Source: Fibrobacter sp.
GTDB lineage: Bacteria; Fibrobacterota; Fibrobacteria; Fibrobacterales; Fibrobacteraceae
Length of the DNA stretch: 64,000 nucleotides
Assembly: GCA_024399015.1 (NCBI GenBank)
Contig: JAKSIC010000001.1
Span: 372,001-436,000 of the forward strand
Direction of reading: 5' to 3'
The notes beneath the pieces are model-generated. The model was not told the DNA's origin. It searched no databases and was given only the letters and a program-made list of their open reading frames with translations. A program made the translations under genes and the position numbers. Within the stretch, counting starts at the first letter, position 1. Every line of letters begins with the position of its first letter. This document shows, one piece after another, positions 16,607 through 25,355 of the stretch.

Positions 16607-17527
16607 TTACGCTTTTTCGTCCAAGGCGTTTTCAAAGAGGCCTTCCACGTATTCAGCCTTGCTAAACGGAACCAGCTGATCGATGCGTTCACCCATGCCA
16701 ATCCAACGAATAGGAATCTGGAGGGAGCTTGCAATGGAAAGGACCGCGCCACCACGGGCTGTACCATCCAGCTTCGTCACCACGAGACCGGTCAGCGGGA
16801 AACTCTGGTTGAAGATCTTAGTCTGGTTGATGGTATTCTGTCCGGTGTTGCCATCAATGACAAGCCACATATCCTGAGGCATTTCCGGAGAAACCTTCTT
16901 GATAACGCGGACAATCTTCTTCAATTCTTCCATCAGGTAGTCCTTATTATGCAGACGACCTGCGGTATCAATCAGCACCACATCGCAACCGCGAGCCACG
17001 GCGGCGCTGCAGGCATCAAAGGCAACGGCAGCGGGATCAGAGCCTTCCTGATGCTTCACGAATTCGGCACCGGAACGTTCAGCCCAAGTTTCCAGCTGGT
17101 CGATGGCAGCCGCACGGAATGTATCGCAGGCCGCAATCATTACCTTCTTGCCTTCGCCGATGAGACGGGCGGCAAGCTTACCGATGGTTGTGGTCTTTCC
17201 GGCACCATTCACGCCGATTACGAGAATCACATGGGGCTTACCCTTCAGTTCAAACGGAGGAGGATCCTTCAGCAAGCGTTCTGCTTCGGAACGCATGATA
17301 TCCAGCACCTGTTCTGTGGTAAGGGACTTACCCAGGGCGCTTTCGCGGAGAGCATCCGTCAAAAGGAAGGCGGCTTCTACACCCACATCAGCCTTGATCA
17401 GGTGTTCTTCCAATTCCTCAAGAGTTTCATCAGTGATCTTGCCGGCACCGACAATACCCTTCAATTCGCCCATGAGGGCGTCGCGGGTCTTGGCCAAACC
17501 ACTTTTAATTGCAGAAAAAAGTCCCAT
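16607..17527 (-). CDS. ftsY: Signal recognition particle receptor FtsY
   Basis: A 306-residue SRP-family GTPase. Residues 1-90 are the four-helix N domain (KITDETLEELEEHLIKADVG). The NG domain has P-loop GVNGAGKTT at 105-113, the insertion-box start DTFRAAAIDQLETW from residue 135, DTAGR at 187-191 and TKLDG at 250-254, ending GMGERIDQLVPFSKAEYVEGLF. It lacks the long acidic A domain of E. coli FtsY, as in many phyla. It docks ribosome-SRP complexes at the membrane for cotranslational insertion. The gene follows clpP by 41 bases on the same strand, with an envelope lipoprotein gene 60 bases on. Confidence 0.97.
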   Translation of the reverse strand: MGLFSAIKSGLAKTRDALMGELKGIVGAGKITDETLEELEEHLIKADVGVEAAFLLTDALRESALGKSLTTEQVLDIMRSEAERLLKDPPPFELKGKPHVILVIGVNGAGKTTTIGKLAARLIGEGKKVMIAACDTFRAAAIDQLETWAERSGAEFVKHQEGSDPAAVAFDACSAAVARGCDVVLIDTAGRLHNKDYLMEELKKIVRVIKKVSPEMPQDMWLVIDGNTGQNTINQTKIFNQSFPLTGLVVTKLDGTARGGAVLSIASSLQIPIRWIGMGERIDQLVPFSKAEYVEGLFENALDEKA

Positions 17528-17568
17528 TATATATCTCGCAAATCAAGGCGGCAATAGCCGCCGTTCAA

Positions 17569-18150
17569 TTAAAGCTTGCTTTCAACCACGTCGATAAGGC
17601 CGTAGGCCTTGGCCTGTTCAGCGGACATAAAGTTGTCGCGTTCCGTATCCCGGTCAATTTCTTCCATAGTATGACCAGAAGTTTCGGCGAGAATCTTACC
17701 CGTAATGTTACGAATACGCAGCATTTCCTCGGCCTGGATCTGGATATCGCTGGCGGGAGCCACGATTTCGCCATGAATCAGGGGCTGGTGAATCATGATG
17801 CGGGCATTGGGCCATGCGTAGCGCTTGCCCTTGGCACCAGAAGTCAAGAGAACTGCACCCATGGAGGCGGCCTGGCCACAGCAAACAGTAACCACGTCAC
17901 TCTTGATGGCATTCATGCAGTCATAAATAGCGAGACCGCTGGAAATTACGCCACCCGGGCTGTTGATGTAAAGAGTAATATCGTCATGGTTCAAGGAATC
18001 CAGGTACAAAAGCTGCTTGACAATACGTTCGGCACTTTCGTCGTCCACACCACCCCAGAGGAAAATACGGCGGTTGCTGGCCAGGTATTCTTCGGCCTTT
18101 TTCAGCATGTCCGGAGTCTGAGCTTCTTTCTTTTCGTTACAATCTGCCAT
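17569..18150 (-). CDS. clpP: ATP-dependent Clp protease proteolytic subunit
   Basis: A 193-residue serine peptidase. The catalytic triad is S97 (CGQAASMGA), H121 (IMIHQP) and D168 (DRDTERD). The oligomerisation and handle segments [18 protein letters not shown] and [14 protein letters not shown] are typical. ClpP forms a 14-subunit chamber that degrades proteins unfolded by ClpX or ClpA. The N-terminus is short and charged ([16 protein letters not shown]) without an obvious propeptide. The ATG follows AAAAAAGGATG, and a good housekeeping promoter lies 50-80 bases upstream. No clpX is adjacent; instead ftsY follows, an unusual pairing. Confidence 0.97.
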   Translation of the reverse strand: MADCNEKKEAQTPDMLKKAEEYLASNRRIFLWGGVDDESAERIVKQLLYLDSLNHDDITLYINSPGGVISSGLAIYDCMNAIKSDVVTVCCGQAASMGAVLLTSGAKGKRYAWPNARIMIHQPLIHGEIVAPASDIQIQAEEMLRIRNITGKILAETSGHTMEEIDRDTERDNFMSAEQAKAYGLIDVVESKL

Positions 18151-18202
18151 GATAGCATCCTTTTTTTGTTCAAGAGTAATTTAGAAATGTTTTCCTATGA
18201 TA

Positions 18203-18231
18203 TATATCGAGAAACATTTGGTAAATGTCAA
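18203..18231 (-). promoter_or_regulatory. Promoter of clpP operon
   Basis: On the minus strand TTGACA (18231-18226) and GATATA (18208-18203) are 17 bases apart, about 50 bases before the clpP start. A perfect -35 and good -10 match to the sigma-70 consensus; no CIRCE or heat-shock element is visible. Confidence 0.6.
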
Positions 18232-18278
18232 AAAAAAGGCAAATTGCACAACAATTGAGAGCGTTTTCAGGCACAAAG

Positions 18279-18303
18279 CAAAAAAGCCCGCCGAAGCAAG
18301 CTT
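18279..18303 (-). terminator. UUCG-capped terminator after the lipoprotein gene
   Basis: On the minus strand AAGCTTGC and GCGGGCTT pair fully (two G-U pairs) around a TTCG tetraloop and run into TTTTTT. It separates the lipoprotein at 18362-19171 from the clpP promoter. Confidence 0.85.
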
Positions 18304-18361
18304 ATTTCTATTAGGTACTTTGGTAAAAGGTTTGTAATTTCAACAAGCGAACTAAAATTCA

Positions 18362-19171
18362 TTACTTGAATACAGACGTCATCAAAAGCGAATCACTTCG
18401 TCCATACTGGTCTGTATATTTCAAAGTCCAATGAACAGTTGTGTCAACGTTCACAGGTTTAAAGTTCTCACTAATTAAGCGATAGCCATAGTTTTTTAAA
18501 CGGGGCGGATAGTACTTGAGTTCATAAACATCTTCATTCGACGGAGGTGCTATATAAACTTCCCCAGGCTTTCGAACAGAACAAACCTCTACGCTATCCA
18601 CCGAATCCGGTACCATTGAATGTTCAAGGCAATCCGCAATATTTTTACCTTCGCAAGCACTTCTTGCGGAATCTAAATTTGCAGTCCAGTAAAATCCTTT
18701 AAATTCCGGACTGTATTCAATAAGTTCGGGAGCAAACGGATTATTTCCCACTACCTCAAGTTGATAGTTGCTAAAAATAGAGTCTAGAATCACTCCGCAT
18801 CGACCCATAGGAATCTCGGCAAATATTTTTTTCGCCCAAAGCGTATCAAATGCAGGAACATCTGCTGCAACCGTGGTCGCGTCATAAGACTTTTTCGAAT
18901 AGTTAATCTTAATTGTATCGCCACGATATTTCGTCGTATCAAAACGCACCTCGTATCCTTCACAGGAATAAAAGCCTTTTTCCATTACGCAAGCGTCTAC
19001 GGTATCCGCCGGATATTTTGAAATATTAATGGTATCCAAGATTCCCCATGTGTTTTTCTGAATAAAGCTGTAAACCGTAATCGTAGATCGATTATCTACC
19101 CCTGATTCCGAAGGAGACTCAGAGCAGGCCACAAGTGTCCAAGCAAGAAGTAAAAGAATAAGGAGACTCAT
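18362..19171 (-). CDS. Hypothetical lipoprotein
   Basis: A 269-residue protein with a lipoprotein signal: MSLLILLLLAWTLVACSES, lipid cysteine at residue 16. The mature part has several cysteines in pairs, many Tyr/Asp/Ser residues and short beta-strand-like stretches; I find no catalytic motif and no known family. Such lineage-specific lipoproteins are common in Fibrobacter and usually face the outer membrane. A TATATT box eight bases before the ATG suggests an mRNA with almost no leader. It is divergent from aroD (60-base gap). Confidence 0.75.
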   Translation of the reverse strand: MSLLILLLLAWTLVACSESPSESGVDNRSTITVYSFIQKNTWGILDTINISKYPADTVDACVMEKGFYSCEGYEVRFDTTKYRGDTIKINYSKKSYDATTVAADVPAFDTLWAKKIFAEIPMGRCGVILDSIFSNYQLEVVGNNPFAPELIEYSPEFKGFYWTANLDSARSACEGKNIADCLEHSMVPDSVDSVEVCSVRKPGEVYIAPPSNEDVYELKYYPPRLKNYGYRLISENFKPVNVDTTVHWTLKYTDQYGRSDSLLMTSVFK

Positions 19172-19231
19172 ACCTACTAAATATAAGACATTCTGTCGTG
19201 ACTCTACTCTCTATTTTCTATCTTATGCTCC

Positions 19232-19990
19232 ATGAACGAGACGAAGTACCTGGTAGGCCTTGTTGGCCCTGAAGTTCTGGAAGCCGCAGAAAAAGACCCA
19301 TTCCACCCTGTCCGCCTGGATTTGGAATCCTGTGGGGCCCTGGAAATCCGCTACGACTTTTTCGATACAGCCCTTTGGCCGAAGCTTTCCGAACGAGTCC
19401 GCAAGATTGCACCCCAGCAGCTGCAAATCGGCACCATCCGTCTGAAACACGATGGCGGAACCTTCGACGACGCCCGCGCCGTGGAACGCCCCGCCCTGTG
19501 GGATGCCATCTTGGACGCCAAGGAAGTCCCGGAATGGCTGGACCTGGAACGGGACTACCTCTGCAATTTCGAACAACTTAACGATAAGGCCCGTAGCCGT
19601 GGCGTGGGGATCATCGTTTCCGAACACAACTTCGTCCGAGTCCCAGGCGAACAGGAACTGGAGGCCTTCGCCAAGGACGTGAAGCGATTCAAGGCCCACG
19701 GTCTAAAGATCGCCGCCATGAGCAACGACCAGGACGATTGCAGCAGACTCTACAAGTTCATCAAGAAGCAAGCCAAGTACTTCGAAATGTTCGCCGCCTT
19801 CGGTATGGGTGAAACCGGCAAGGTCAGCCGAATTTGGTCCCTCAAGGAAGGCGCCAACCTGACTTACGGAGCCATTGGAAAGGTGGCCGCCCCCGGTCAA
19901 ATCGATGTCTGCACCTCAAAAAAGGCCCTGGATCAGCTGGATTATATCAATTCGGAATTTGAATTATTGGCGTTTTTGAGCAAATTTTAA
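19232..19990 (+). CDS. aroD: Type I 3-dehydroquinate dehydratase
   Basis: A 252-residue enzyme of the shikimate pathway; it removes water from 3-dehydroquinate through a Schiff base. The active-site pieces are all visible: EIRYD at 38-42, TIRLKHDGGTF, H132 in IVSEHNFVRVP, Schiff-base lysine K159 in GLKIAAMSND, then FGMGETGKVSRI and the closing NLTYGAIGKVAAPGQID. Length is standard. The gene stands alone with no other aro genes. The first residues (MNETKYLVGLVGPEV) lie directly behind a TATCTT box seven bases before the ATG and no SD sequence is seen, so the message may be leaderless. Confidence 0.93.
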   Translation: MNETKYLVGLVGPEVLEAAEKDPFHPVRLDLESCGALEIRYDFFDTALWPKLSERVRKIAPQQLQIGTIRLKHDGGTFDDARAVERPALWDAILDAKEVPEWLDLERDYLCNFEQLNDKARSRGVGIIVSEHNFVRVPGEQELEAFAKDVKRFKAHGLKIAAMSNDQDDCSRLYKFIKKQAKYFEMFAAFGMGETGKVSRIWSLKEGANLTYGAIGKVAAPGQIDVCTSKKALDQLDYINSEFELLAFLSKF

Positions 19991-20095
19991 GGGTTTTTAT
20001 TATTTTCATAATACAAATGCACTAGCCCCCTCGTAAAAGCGGGGATTATTTGCTAAATATCCTTTACAAAGAATTTCATAAGGAAAATTAAATCT

Positions 20096-20560
20096 ATGCG
20101 TCTTTCCGAAAGGTTTGTAGACAATTGCATCTTGATCAACTCCTCTAGCACGACCAAGGAAGCAATCCTGAACGAACTGGTAGACACCCTCTGCAGTGCC
20201 TACAAGCTGGATCATCGCGCCGAAATTTTTGACGCCGTATGGAATCGTGAACAGAGCCGCTCCACCGGTATCGGTTGCGGTCTGGCCGTCCCCCACGCCA
20301 AGATTGACTACGTCGACCGTATGTGCATGGTGGCAGCAACCATCGAAAACGGCCTGGATTTCGCCTCCTTCGATGGAGAACCGGTTTACCTGATCATCCT
20401 CATCGTTAGCCCGGGCAACACCGTTGGACCGCACCTCAAGGCCCTGTCCTCCGTCAGCCGTCTCCTGGCCGATGGCGGTGTCCGCAAGGATTTGATCGCA
20501 TCCAAGACCCCGGCCGACTTCCTCACCATCCTCAGAGCTGCTGAAGACAAGTATTTGTAA
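20096..20560 (+). CDS. PTS EIIA-type protein (PtsN/fructose IIA family)
   Basis: A 154-residue cytoplasmic EIIA domain of the fructose/mannitol/Ntr class. The phosphorylated histidine is H67 in GCGLAVPHAKID, preceded by WNREQSRSTGIG, and the C-terminal PHLKALSSVSRLL segment is typical. No EIIB or EIIC genes are nearby, and Fibrobacter relies little on sugar PTS uptake, so a regulatory role like that of PtsN is more likely than transport; this is inference. The ribosome binding site is AAGGAAA. Two perfect hairpins follow the stop codon. Confidence 0.88.
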   Translation: MRLSERFVDNCILINSSSTTKEAILNELVDTLCSAYKLDHRAEIFDAVWNREQSRSTGIGCGLAVPHAKIDYVDRMCMVAATIENGLDFASFDGEPVYLIILIVSPGNTVGPHLKALSSVSRLLADGGVRKDLIASKTPADFLTILRAAEDKYL

Positions 20561-20572
20561 GGCGAGTGAAGC

Positions 20573-20626
20573 GGCCAAGCGAGCTTGGCCATTTCCGAGC
20601 CGAAAAATACGCACCCGCCAGGGTGC
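20573..20626. repeat. Two perfect hairpins after the EIIA gene
   Basis: GGCCAAGC/GCTTGGCC with a two-base loop (20573-20590) and GCACCC/GGGTGC with loop GCCA (20611-20626). Neither has a T run on the plus strand. They look like palindromic repeat units that fill the gap before the tRNA promoter. Confidence 0.6.
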
Positions 20627-20660
20627 CAGTATCTGTAAGGAGAACCTTTAGGCCCGTCTC

Positions 20661-20689
20661 TTGACAAGTTACCCAAAGGTTTATATATT
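20661..20689 (+). promoter_or_regulatory. Promoter of tRNA-Val
   Basis: Perfect TTGACA (20661-20666), 17-base spacer and TATATT (20684-20689); transcription should start about five bases before the mature tRNA. Confidence 0.75.
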
Positions 20690-20701
20690 TGGTCTCACCT
20701 C

Positions 20702-20776
20702 GGACGGTTAGCTCAGTTGGTTTAGAGCGCTGCTTTCACACGGCAGAGGTCATTGGTTCAAATCCAATACCGTCCA
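20702..20776 (+). tRNA. tRNA-Val (anticodon CAC)
   Basis: A complete 75-base cloverleaf. The acceptor stem GGACGGT/ACCGTCC, D stem GCTC/GAGC, anticodon stem CTGCT/GGCAG around loop TTCACAC, and T stem ATTGG/CCAAT all pair (one G-U). The anticodon at loop positions 3-5 is CAC, which reads GUG valine codons. The discriminator base is A, and CCA is not encoded (next bases are CTT), so CCA must be added by the nucleotidyltransferase. It has its own promoter and terminator. Confidence 0.95.
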
Positions 20777-20780
20777 CTTG

Positions 20781-20811
20781 AAAAGGTCTCCAGAAATGGA
20801 GGCCTTTTTTT
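20781..20811 (+). terminator. Terminator of tRNA-Val
   Basis: AAAGGTCTCC/GGAGGCCTTT stem with loop AGAAAT and a seven-base T run, directly after the tRNA. Confidence 0.9.
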
Positions 20812-20852
20812 ATATTTTGCAACCAAACTAAAACCTCAGGCATCAAAAAAGC

Positions 20853-22220
20853 ATGATTAATCAGAAATCAATCGTTTTTGGACTTCTAGTCAGCACCTCC
20901 GCACTCTTTGCCGGGGGCACCTGGACTCTGGAAGACTGCCTGAAGCAGGCAAAGGCCAAAAGCCTTTCCATGGAAATTGCAAGCCTCCGCGAACAGGCTG
21001 CCGATATTTCCATCCAGCAGACCAAGGCAAACCGCTATCCGTCTGTTAACGCAAGCATCAACAACACACTTTCCGACAATCCGTTCAACGATGGAGCCAA
21101 GGACCACTACAGTCTGAGCTTCGGTCTGAACGGTTCCTGGACCATTTGGGATGGTGGCGTTAACTCTTTGAGCACCGAAGCCAGCGAATTGAATAAGCAG
21201 GCAGTTCAGCAATCCACCAAGCAGGCAGAACGAAACGTTCAGGAGAACGTCCTTAACGCCTATATGAACCTGCTTGCCGCCCAGGAAAAGCTGATTACCG
21301 CCAACGCCTCCGTGGAACTTTCCCAGGCAGAATTTGAAAACTACACCAAGCTTTTCGAAGCAGGTTCCATCACCAAGAAGGACTTGACCCAATCTCAGTC
21401 CAGCGTAATGCAAAAGCAGGTGGCCAAGCTTAGCGCGGAACTCAGTGTGAACTCCGCCAAAACCACCCTTCGCCAATTAATGGAATTGCCTGCCAACGAA
21501 GAAATTGAAATTACCGACCCCGATGCAGACTTGACCTCCCCCGATTCCCTGGAAGCCATTCCTCCCTACGACCAACTGCTTGCCGACATCCGCAAGGTTA
21601 ATCCGGGTCTGAAGTCCGATAGCATCGCCATCCAGGTCGCCCAGAAGAACACAAAGGTTGCCAGCAAGAACAGCGCCATCACCGTGTCCCTGGGAGCAAA
21701 CGCAGGTTCCGGCATCCGCGCATGGCATACCGAAGGTACTGCAACCAACACAGGTTCCATAAGCACCGGCATCACCACCGATACCGACCAGAAAAATGAA
21801 AACCGTTTTGTAAGACAGCTCAAGAGCAGCTATCAGCATTCCATTTCTCTCGGCATCAACATCCCGTTGGTAGACCGAGGCGCCACCACCAACAAGGTTC
21901 TCCAGGCTCAAATCAACGAAGCCGAATCACAGATGGCCTTGATAGAAACATCAAAGTCCCTGGAAAACAACGTGGAAAAACTTTACCTGAATGCCGTAAG
22001 TGCCGATATGCAGTGGAAGGCTGCTGCGCTTCAAGTTGAAGCAGAAACCGAGGCTATGGCAGTTGCTGAAGAACAACGTAACGCAGGCGCCTTGACCTAC
22101 ACGGATTATCTCTCCCAGAAGAACAGCCTGGAGAACGCAAAGGTCACCTTGACCAACGCCAAGTACACAAGCCTCCTGGCACGAAAGCTTATCGACCTGT
22201 ACTTGGGCAAGATGGATTAA
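20853..22220 (+). CDS. TolC family outer membrane efflux protein
   Basis: A 455-residue outer membrane factor with a signal peptide (MINQKSIVFGLLVSTSALFAGG). The two OEP repeats are visible: each has a long amphipathic helix pair (NKQAVQQSTKQAERNVQENVLNAYMNLL, then AQINEAESQMALIETSKSLENNVEKLYLNAV) and a strand pair (SLSFGLNGSWTIWDGG, HSISLGINIPLVDRG). The typical DYLSQKNSLENAKVTL segment is near the C-terminus. It should form the trimeric exit duct of a type I or RND/MacB efflux system. Neither adaptor nor pump is adjacent, and the gene is bounded by terminators on both sides, so it likely serves several pumps. Confidence 0.92.
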   Translation: MINQKSIVFGLLVSTSALFAGGTWTLEDCLKQAKAKSLSMEIASLREQAADISIQQTKANRYPSVNASINNTLSDNPFNDGAKDHYSLSFGLNGSWTIWDGGVNSLSTEASELNKQAVQQSTKQAERNVQENVLNAYMNLLAAQEKLITANASVELSQAEFENYTKLFEAGSITKKDLTQSQSSVMQKQVAKLSAELSVNSAKTTLRQLMELPANEEIEITDPDADLTSPDSLEAIPPYDQLLADIRKVNPGLKSDSIAIQVAQKNTKVASKNSAITVSLGANAGSGIRAWHTEGTATNTGSISTGITTDTDQKNENRFVRQLKSSYQHSISLGINIPLVDRGATTNKVLQAQINEAESQMALIETSKSLENNVEKLYLNAVSADMQWKAAALQVEAETEAMAVAEEQRNAGALTYTDYLSQKNSLENAKVTLTNAKYTSLLARKLIDLYLGKMD

Positions 22221-22242
22221 CTAAAAGGTTTTGAACAAACAA

Positions 22243-22274
22243 AAAAAAGGTCCGCTTTCAAAGCGGCCCTTTTT
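22243..22274. terminator. Bidirectional terminator between tolC-like and HD-GYP genes
   Basis: A 15-base stem (AAAAAGGTCCGCTTT with AAAGCGGCCCTTTTT, one G-U pair) with a one-base centre; A and T runs on both sides let it stop both convergent genes. Confidence 0.85.
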
Positions 22275-22302
22275 GTTTAATGCGACTAGGCGTTCTTGCG
22301 TC

Positions 22303-25300
22303 TTAGGAAACAGACAGTCTAGAACGGCCACCTTCCTTGGACTTGTAAAGTCGCTTATCGGCAAACTCGTAAAGTTCATTGAAGGAGTTAAGTTCATTAT
22401 TCGCGATGACGGCACCCATGGAGAGGCTGGTCGCATTGGGATTCATGGTGAGCACCATATTGACTTTGTCGAATATCTGCTGCGCACGCTGATACATGAA
22501 TTCGTCGGAGCATTCCTTCGAGAAGAAGAGGGCGGCGGCAAACTCATCACCGCCCATACGGCCGGCAATATCATCACGACGTAGCGTTGAGTTCAAAGTC
22601 TGCCCCACAAGCGCCAGGAATTCATCACCGGCAACGTGACCGTAGGTATCGTTGTATTCCTTGAAATGGTCCACATCGATCATCAGGAGCATGACCTTAG
22701 TCTTACCTTCAAGCAGCTTGAACTCCGTATCGTTCTTGAAAGCCGGGCGGGTAAGCACGCCCGTTAGGGAATCCCTACGGAACGCATTTTCAATTTCACT
22801 TTCGCGGCGCTTAGCCTTATTACGTTCCACGTCAGCCATGACTCGCAGGCTATACGTTGTAGACGCGTCTGTCACGACAATTTCAGAACGACCGGCACGG
22901 GCTGCCGAGTCATAGAACTGGCGACCAATGCAGAACACATAGATAATGGTTCCGTCCTTACGGACAAGACGATGTTCAAAGAACGCCTGGGGACGCTTTG
23001 CAGTTTCTTCCATCACAAGACCCATGTATTCCGTACGGTCTTCTTCAGGAATCAACTGCATGTGGTTCATGTGATCGTTCATTACTTCATCTTCAGAATA
23101 ACCCGTCAGTTTTTCAAAGGCCTTGTCTACACTTACAATGTTGAACTGTTCGTCTACAACGTAGCGACAGAAATTCAAGTTATGGACAGTGTGCGTTCTA
23201 GAAGGCTCGATACCTTGGTTCAATTCGTCACGAATCAAAGACTGCGCTTCCGCAGAAACCTTCTTGGTGGATTCAGCCTTCTTCGGGAGAGTCTCCAGCA
23301 GTTGAATAAACTCGGAGACAATGCCCGGATCGAACTGGGAGCCCGCACAGCGCTTCAGCTCATTGACAGCCACATCCTGGGGCAGCGCAGGGCGATAGGC
23401 ACGATCATTGACCATGGCATCGTAAGCATCCACCACGGCGATAACGCGAGAAAGCAAGGGGATGGATTCACGACTCAAGCCATCTGGATAGCCGGCACCA
23501 TCCCAACGTTCGTGATGATGCAAAATCATTTCTGCGATGCCGCAAAGTTCGGTAGAACTATTGGCAATTTGGTAACCCTTGGTGGCGTGTGAACGAAGCA
23601 CGTCCCATTCCTCGGAAGTAAGCTTGCCCGGCTTATTCAAAATTTCCAGAGGAACGCCAATTTTGCCGATATCATGGAGCAAGCAAAGCAGGGAGAGGTC
23701 ACTTTGCTGAACATCGCTGAGGCCAATGCGTTTTCCAAGGGCTGCACCCATAGCCTGGGTTCGACGGACGTGTTCCTCGGTATCCGGGTCGCATTCCTGC
23801 AGTGCCTGCACCAAGGAATTCAAAATCACGGAATGGCTGGAGCCCTTGTCCAAAAGTTTCTTCTGCTTCAGGCCCTTGATAGCCTCGGCAATGCCATCTG
23901 CAGTATCCATCTTTTCAGGCACATAACTTGAGGAAAACTGGATGGACAAGTCAAATTCCGCTTTGACCTTTTCTATGCGTTCAATGGCTTCCTTTTCATC
24001 ATCAGCCATCTGAATAACAATCAGGTTCGCATCCTGGCCACGGACAAAGTAGGAATCCTTCGGATAATACTTCCTGAGCAAGTCTGACAGCGCCTTGAGC
24101 TTCTGGTCACCATAATGACGTCCCTTCGTAGAATTCAAAAAAGAAAGCCCCATGATATCACACGCAGTGACAACAAGAGATTCCGTTTTTCTGCCCTTGG
24201 TTTCGTTCATGAAATAGCAGAAGTCATCCCAGTTATGGAAACCAGTCAGCGGGTCTGTTGCAAGAGTTGCATTGGAGAAAGTAAACAAACGACCAAGAAC
24301 CCGCTTTCGCTTATTCTTCAAGGTTCTATACTCGCAACGTAAGGGTTTATTTTCGCCATTGACGTCAACGTAACATTGCAACACACAAGATTCCACCTTG
24401 GGGTCGATCTCGATGTTACACAACTTCTTGAAATCTTCGATCTTCATCAATTCAGTCATTTTGACATCAGGCCACTGGCGGTCGGCCATGTCATTATGCA
24501 AAATCAACTGGCCTACATAATCAAACAACACCAAGCCCTGGTCGATGTTCTCGAACACGCTCATCTTGAACAATTTCATCATACCCTTGGTGGAATACTG
24601 GAAACAAGCCCAATAGAAAACATACGCGCCAAGGCTATAGCCAAGAATGGAGTAGTCCAGGAAGTTGTAAACAGAAAGACCCGGCAAGAATAGGAATACG
24701 CCATTGATTGCAACGATAGCGACAACGCCAAACACGGCATACAAATACTGCCTCTTGTATTCCAGAGGAACCCTGACCAGCTTATAAATCAGGAAATAAA
24801 CACAGGTCGCCACCATAGCATAGCAGAACGCCAAATGTGCATAGAACCAGAAATGCATATCATAGCTGAACTTGGCAAACTCCGTATCGCGAGGCACAAA
24901 GCTAATGGCCACATCCCAGAACGGATTGATGACAAAGAATACAATATCAAGGGCAATGAAGGCGTGAGCAAGTTTAAAGTGGCCCGCACCAACCATGGAT
25001 TGTTTCAACTTACAAAAGTCACAAACAAATATCACAAGACTGATCAGCATGATGTCTATGCACACAAAGTAGATGCTGGACATGCAGGAGAACACGAAAT
25101 AGTTGTCGCTGAGGCAGCTGACTAGATAGCTCAGGTCCACCAGGGCGCAGCCGACGCAGGTGGAACCCAAGGCACGACCCTGGACGCCACCCTTTTTAAA
25201 GGACATAGATGCTAAAATGACATCGATGGCGGCAATCACCAAAGATGCAATTATATACTCAACCAAGAAAAGAGACAAAGGGGCCTCCAAAACAAAATCA

Positions 25301-25305
25301 CACAC
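22303..25305 (-). CDS. Membrane cyclic-di-GMP signalling protein: degenerate GGDEF, HD-GYP, PAS and active GGDEF
   Basis: A 1000-residue inner-membrane protein. Residues 1-230 contain about seven hydrophobic helices, like the 7TM sensor of histidine kinases. Residues about 345-480 form a GGDEF fold whose active site is lost. About 500-690 is an HD-GYP phosphodiesterase domain with HDIGKIGVP near residue 543 and HHERWDGAGYPDGL near 595, both complete. About 715-825 is a PAS domain (FEKLTGYSEDEVMNDH). The last 165 residues are a GGDEF domain with an intact AGRMGGDEF near residue 917. It can thus in principle both hydrolyse and synthesise cyclic di-GMP, with PAS and membrane sensor setting the balance. 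This domain order is uncommon. The MATE gene lies 50 bases upstream on the same strand. Confidence 0.9.
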   Translation of the reverse strand: MCDFVLEAPLSLFLVEYIIASLVIAAIDVILASMSFKKGGVQGRALGSTCVGCALVDLSYLVSCLSDNYFVFSCMSSIYFVCIDIMLISLVIFVCDFCKLKQSMVGAGHFKLAHAFIALDIVFFVINPFWDVAISFVPRDTEFAKFSYDMHFWFYAHLAFCYAMVATCVYFLIYKLVRVPLEYKRQYLYAVFGVVAIVAINGVFLFLPGLSVYNFLDYSILGYSLGAYVFYWACFQYSTKGMMKLFKMSVFENIDQGLVLFDYVGQLILHNDMADRQWPDVKMTELMKIEDFKKLCNIEIDPKVESCVLQCYVDVNGENKPLRCEYRTLKNKRKRVLGRLFTFSNATLATDPLTGFHNWDDFCYFMNETKGRKTESLVVTACDIMGLSFLNSTKGRHYGDQKLKALSDLLRKYYPKDSYFVRGQDANLIVIQMADDEKEAIERIEKVKAEFDLSIQFSSSYVPEKMDTADGIAEAIKGLKQKKLLDKGSSHSVILNSLVQALQECDPDTEEHVRRTQAMGAALGKRIGLSDVQQSDLSLLCLLHDIGKIGVPLEILNKPGKLTSEEWDVLRSHATKGYQIANSSTELCGIAEMILHHHERWDGAGYPDGLSRESIPLLSRVIAVVDAYDAMVNDRAYRPALPQDVAVNELKRCAGSQFDPGIVSEFIQLLETLPKKAESTKKVSAEAQSLIRDELNQGIEPSRTHTVHNLNFCRYVVDEQFNIVSVDKAFEKLTGYSEDEVMNDHMNHMQLIPEEDRTEYMGLVMEETAKRPQAFFEHRLVRKDGTIIYVFCIGRQFYDSAARAGRSEIVVTDASTTYSLRVMADVERNKAKRRESEIENAFRRDSLTGVLTRPAFKNDTEFKLLEGKTKVMLLMIDVDHFKEYNDTYGHVAGDEFLALVGQTLNSTLRRDDIAGRMGGDEFAAALFFSKECSDEFMYQRAQQIFDKVNMVLTMNPNATSLSMGAVIANNELNSFNELYEFADKRLYKSKEGGRSRLSVS

Positions 25306-25355
25306 TCAATTGTAAGAGAAATATAAACTTTTTTAGGGTGGGAAGTAGCCCTGGG

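Noticed and set aside
20561-20811. A possible genomic-island attachment site at tRNA-Val
   Set aside because: No integrase, no direct repeat of the tRNA 3' end and no change in gene character on either side.
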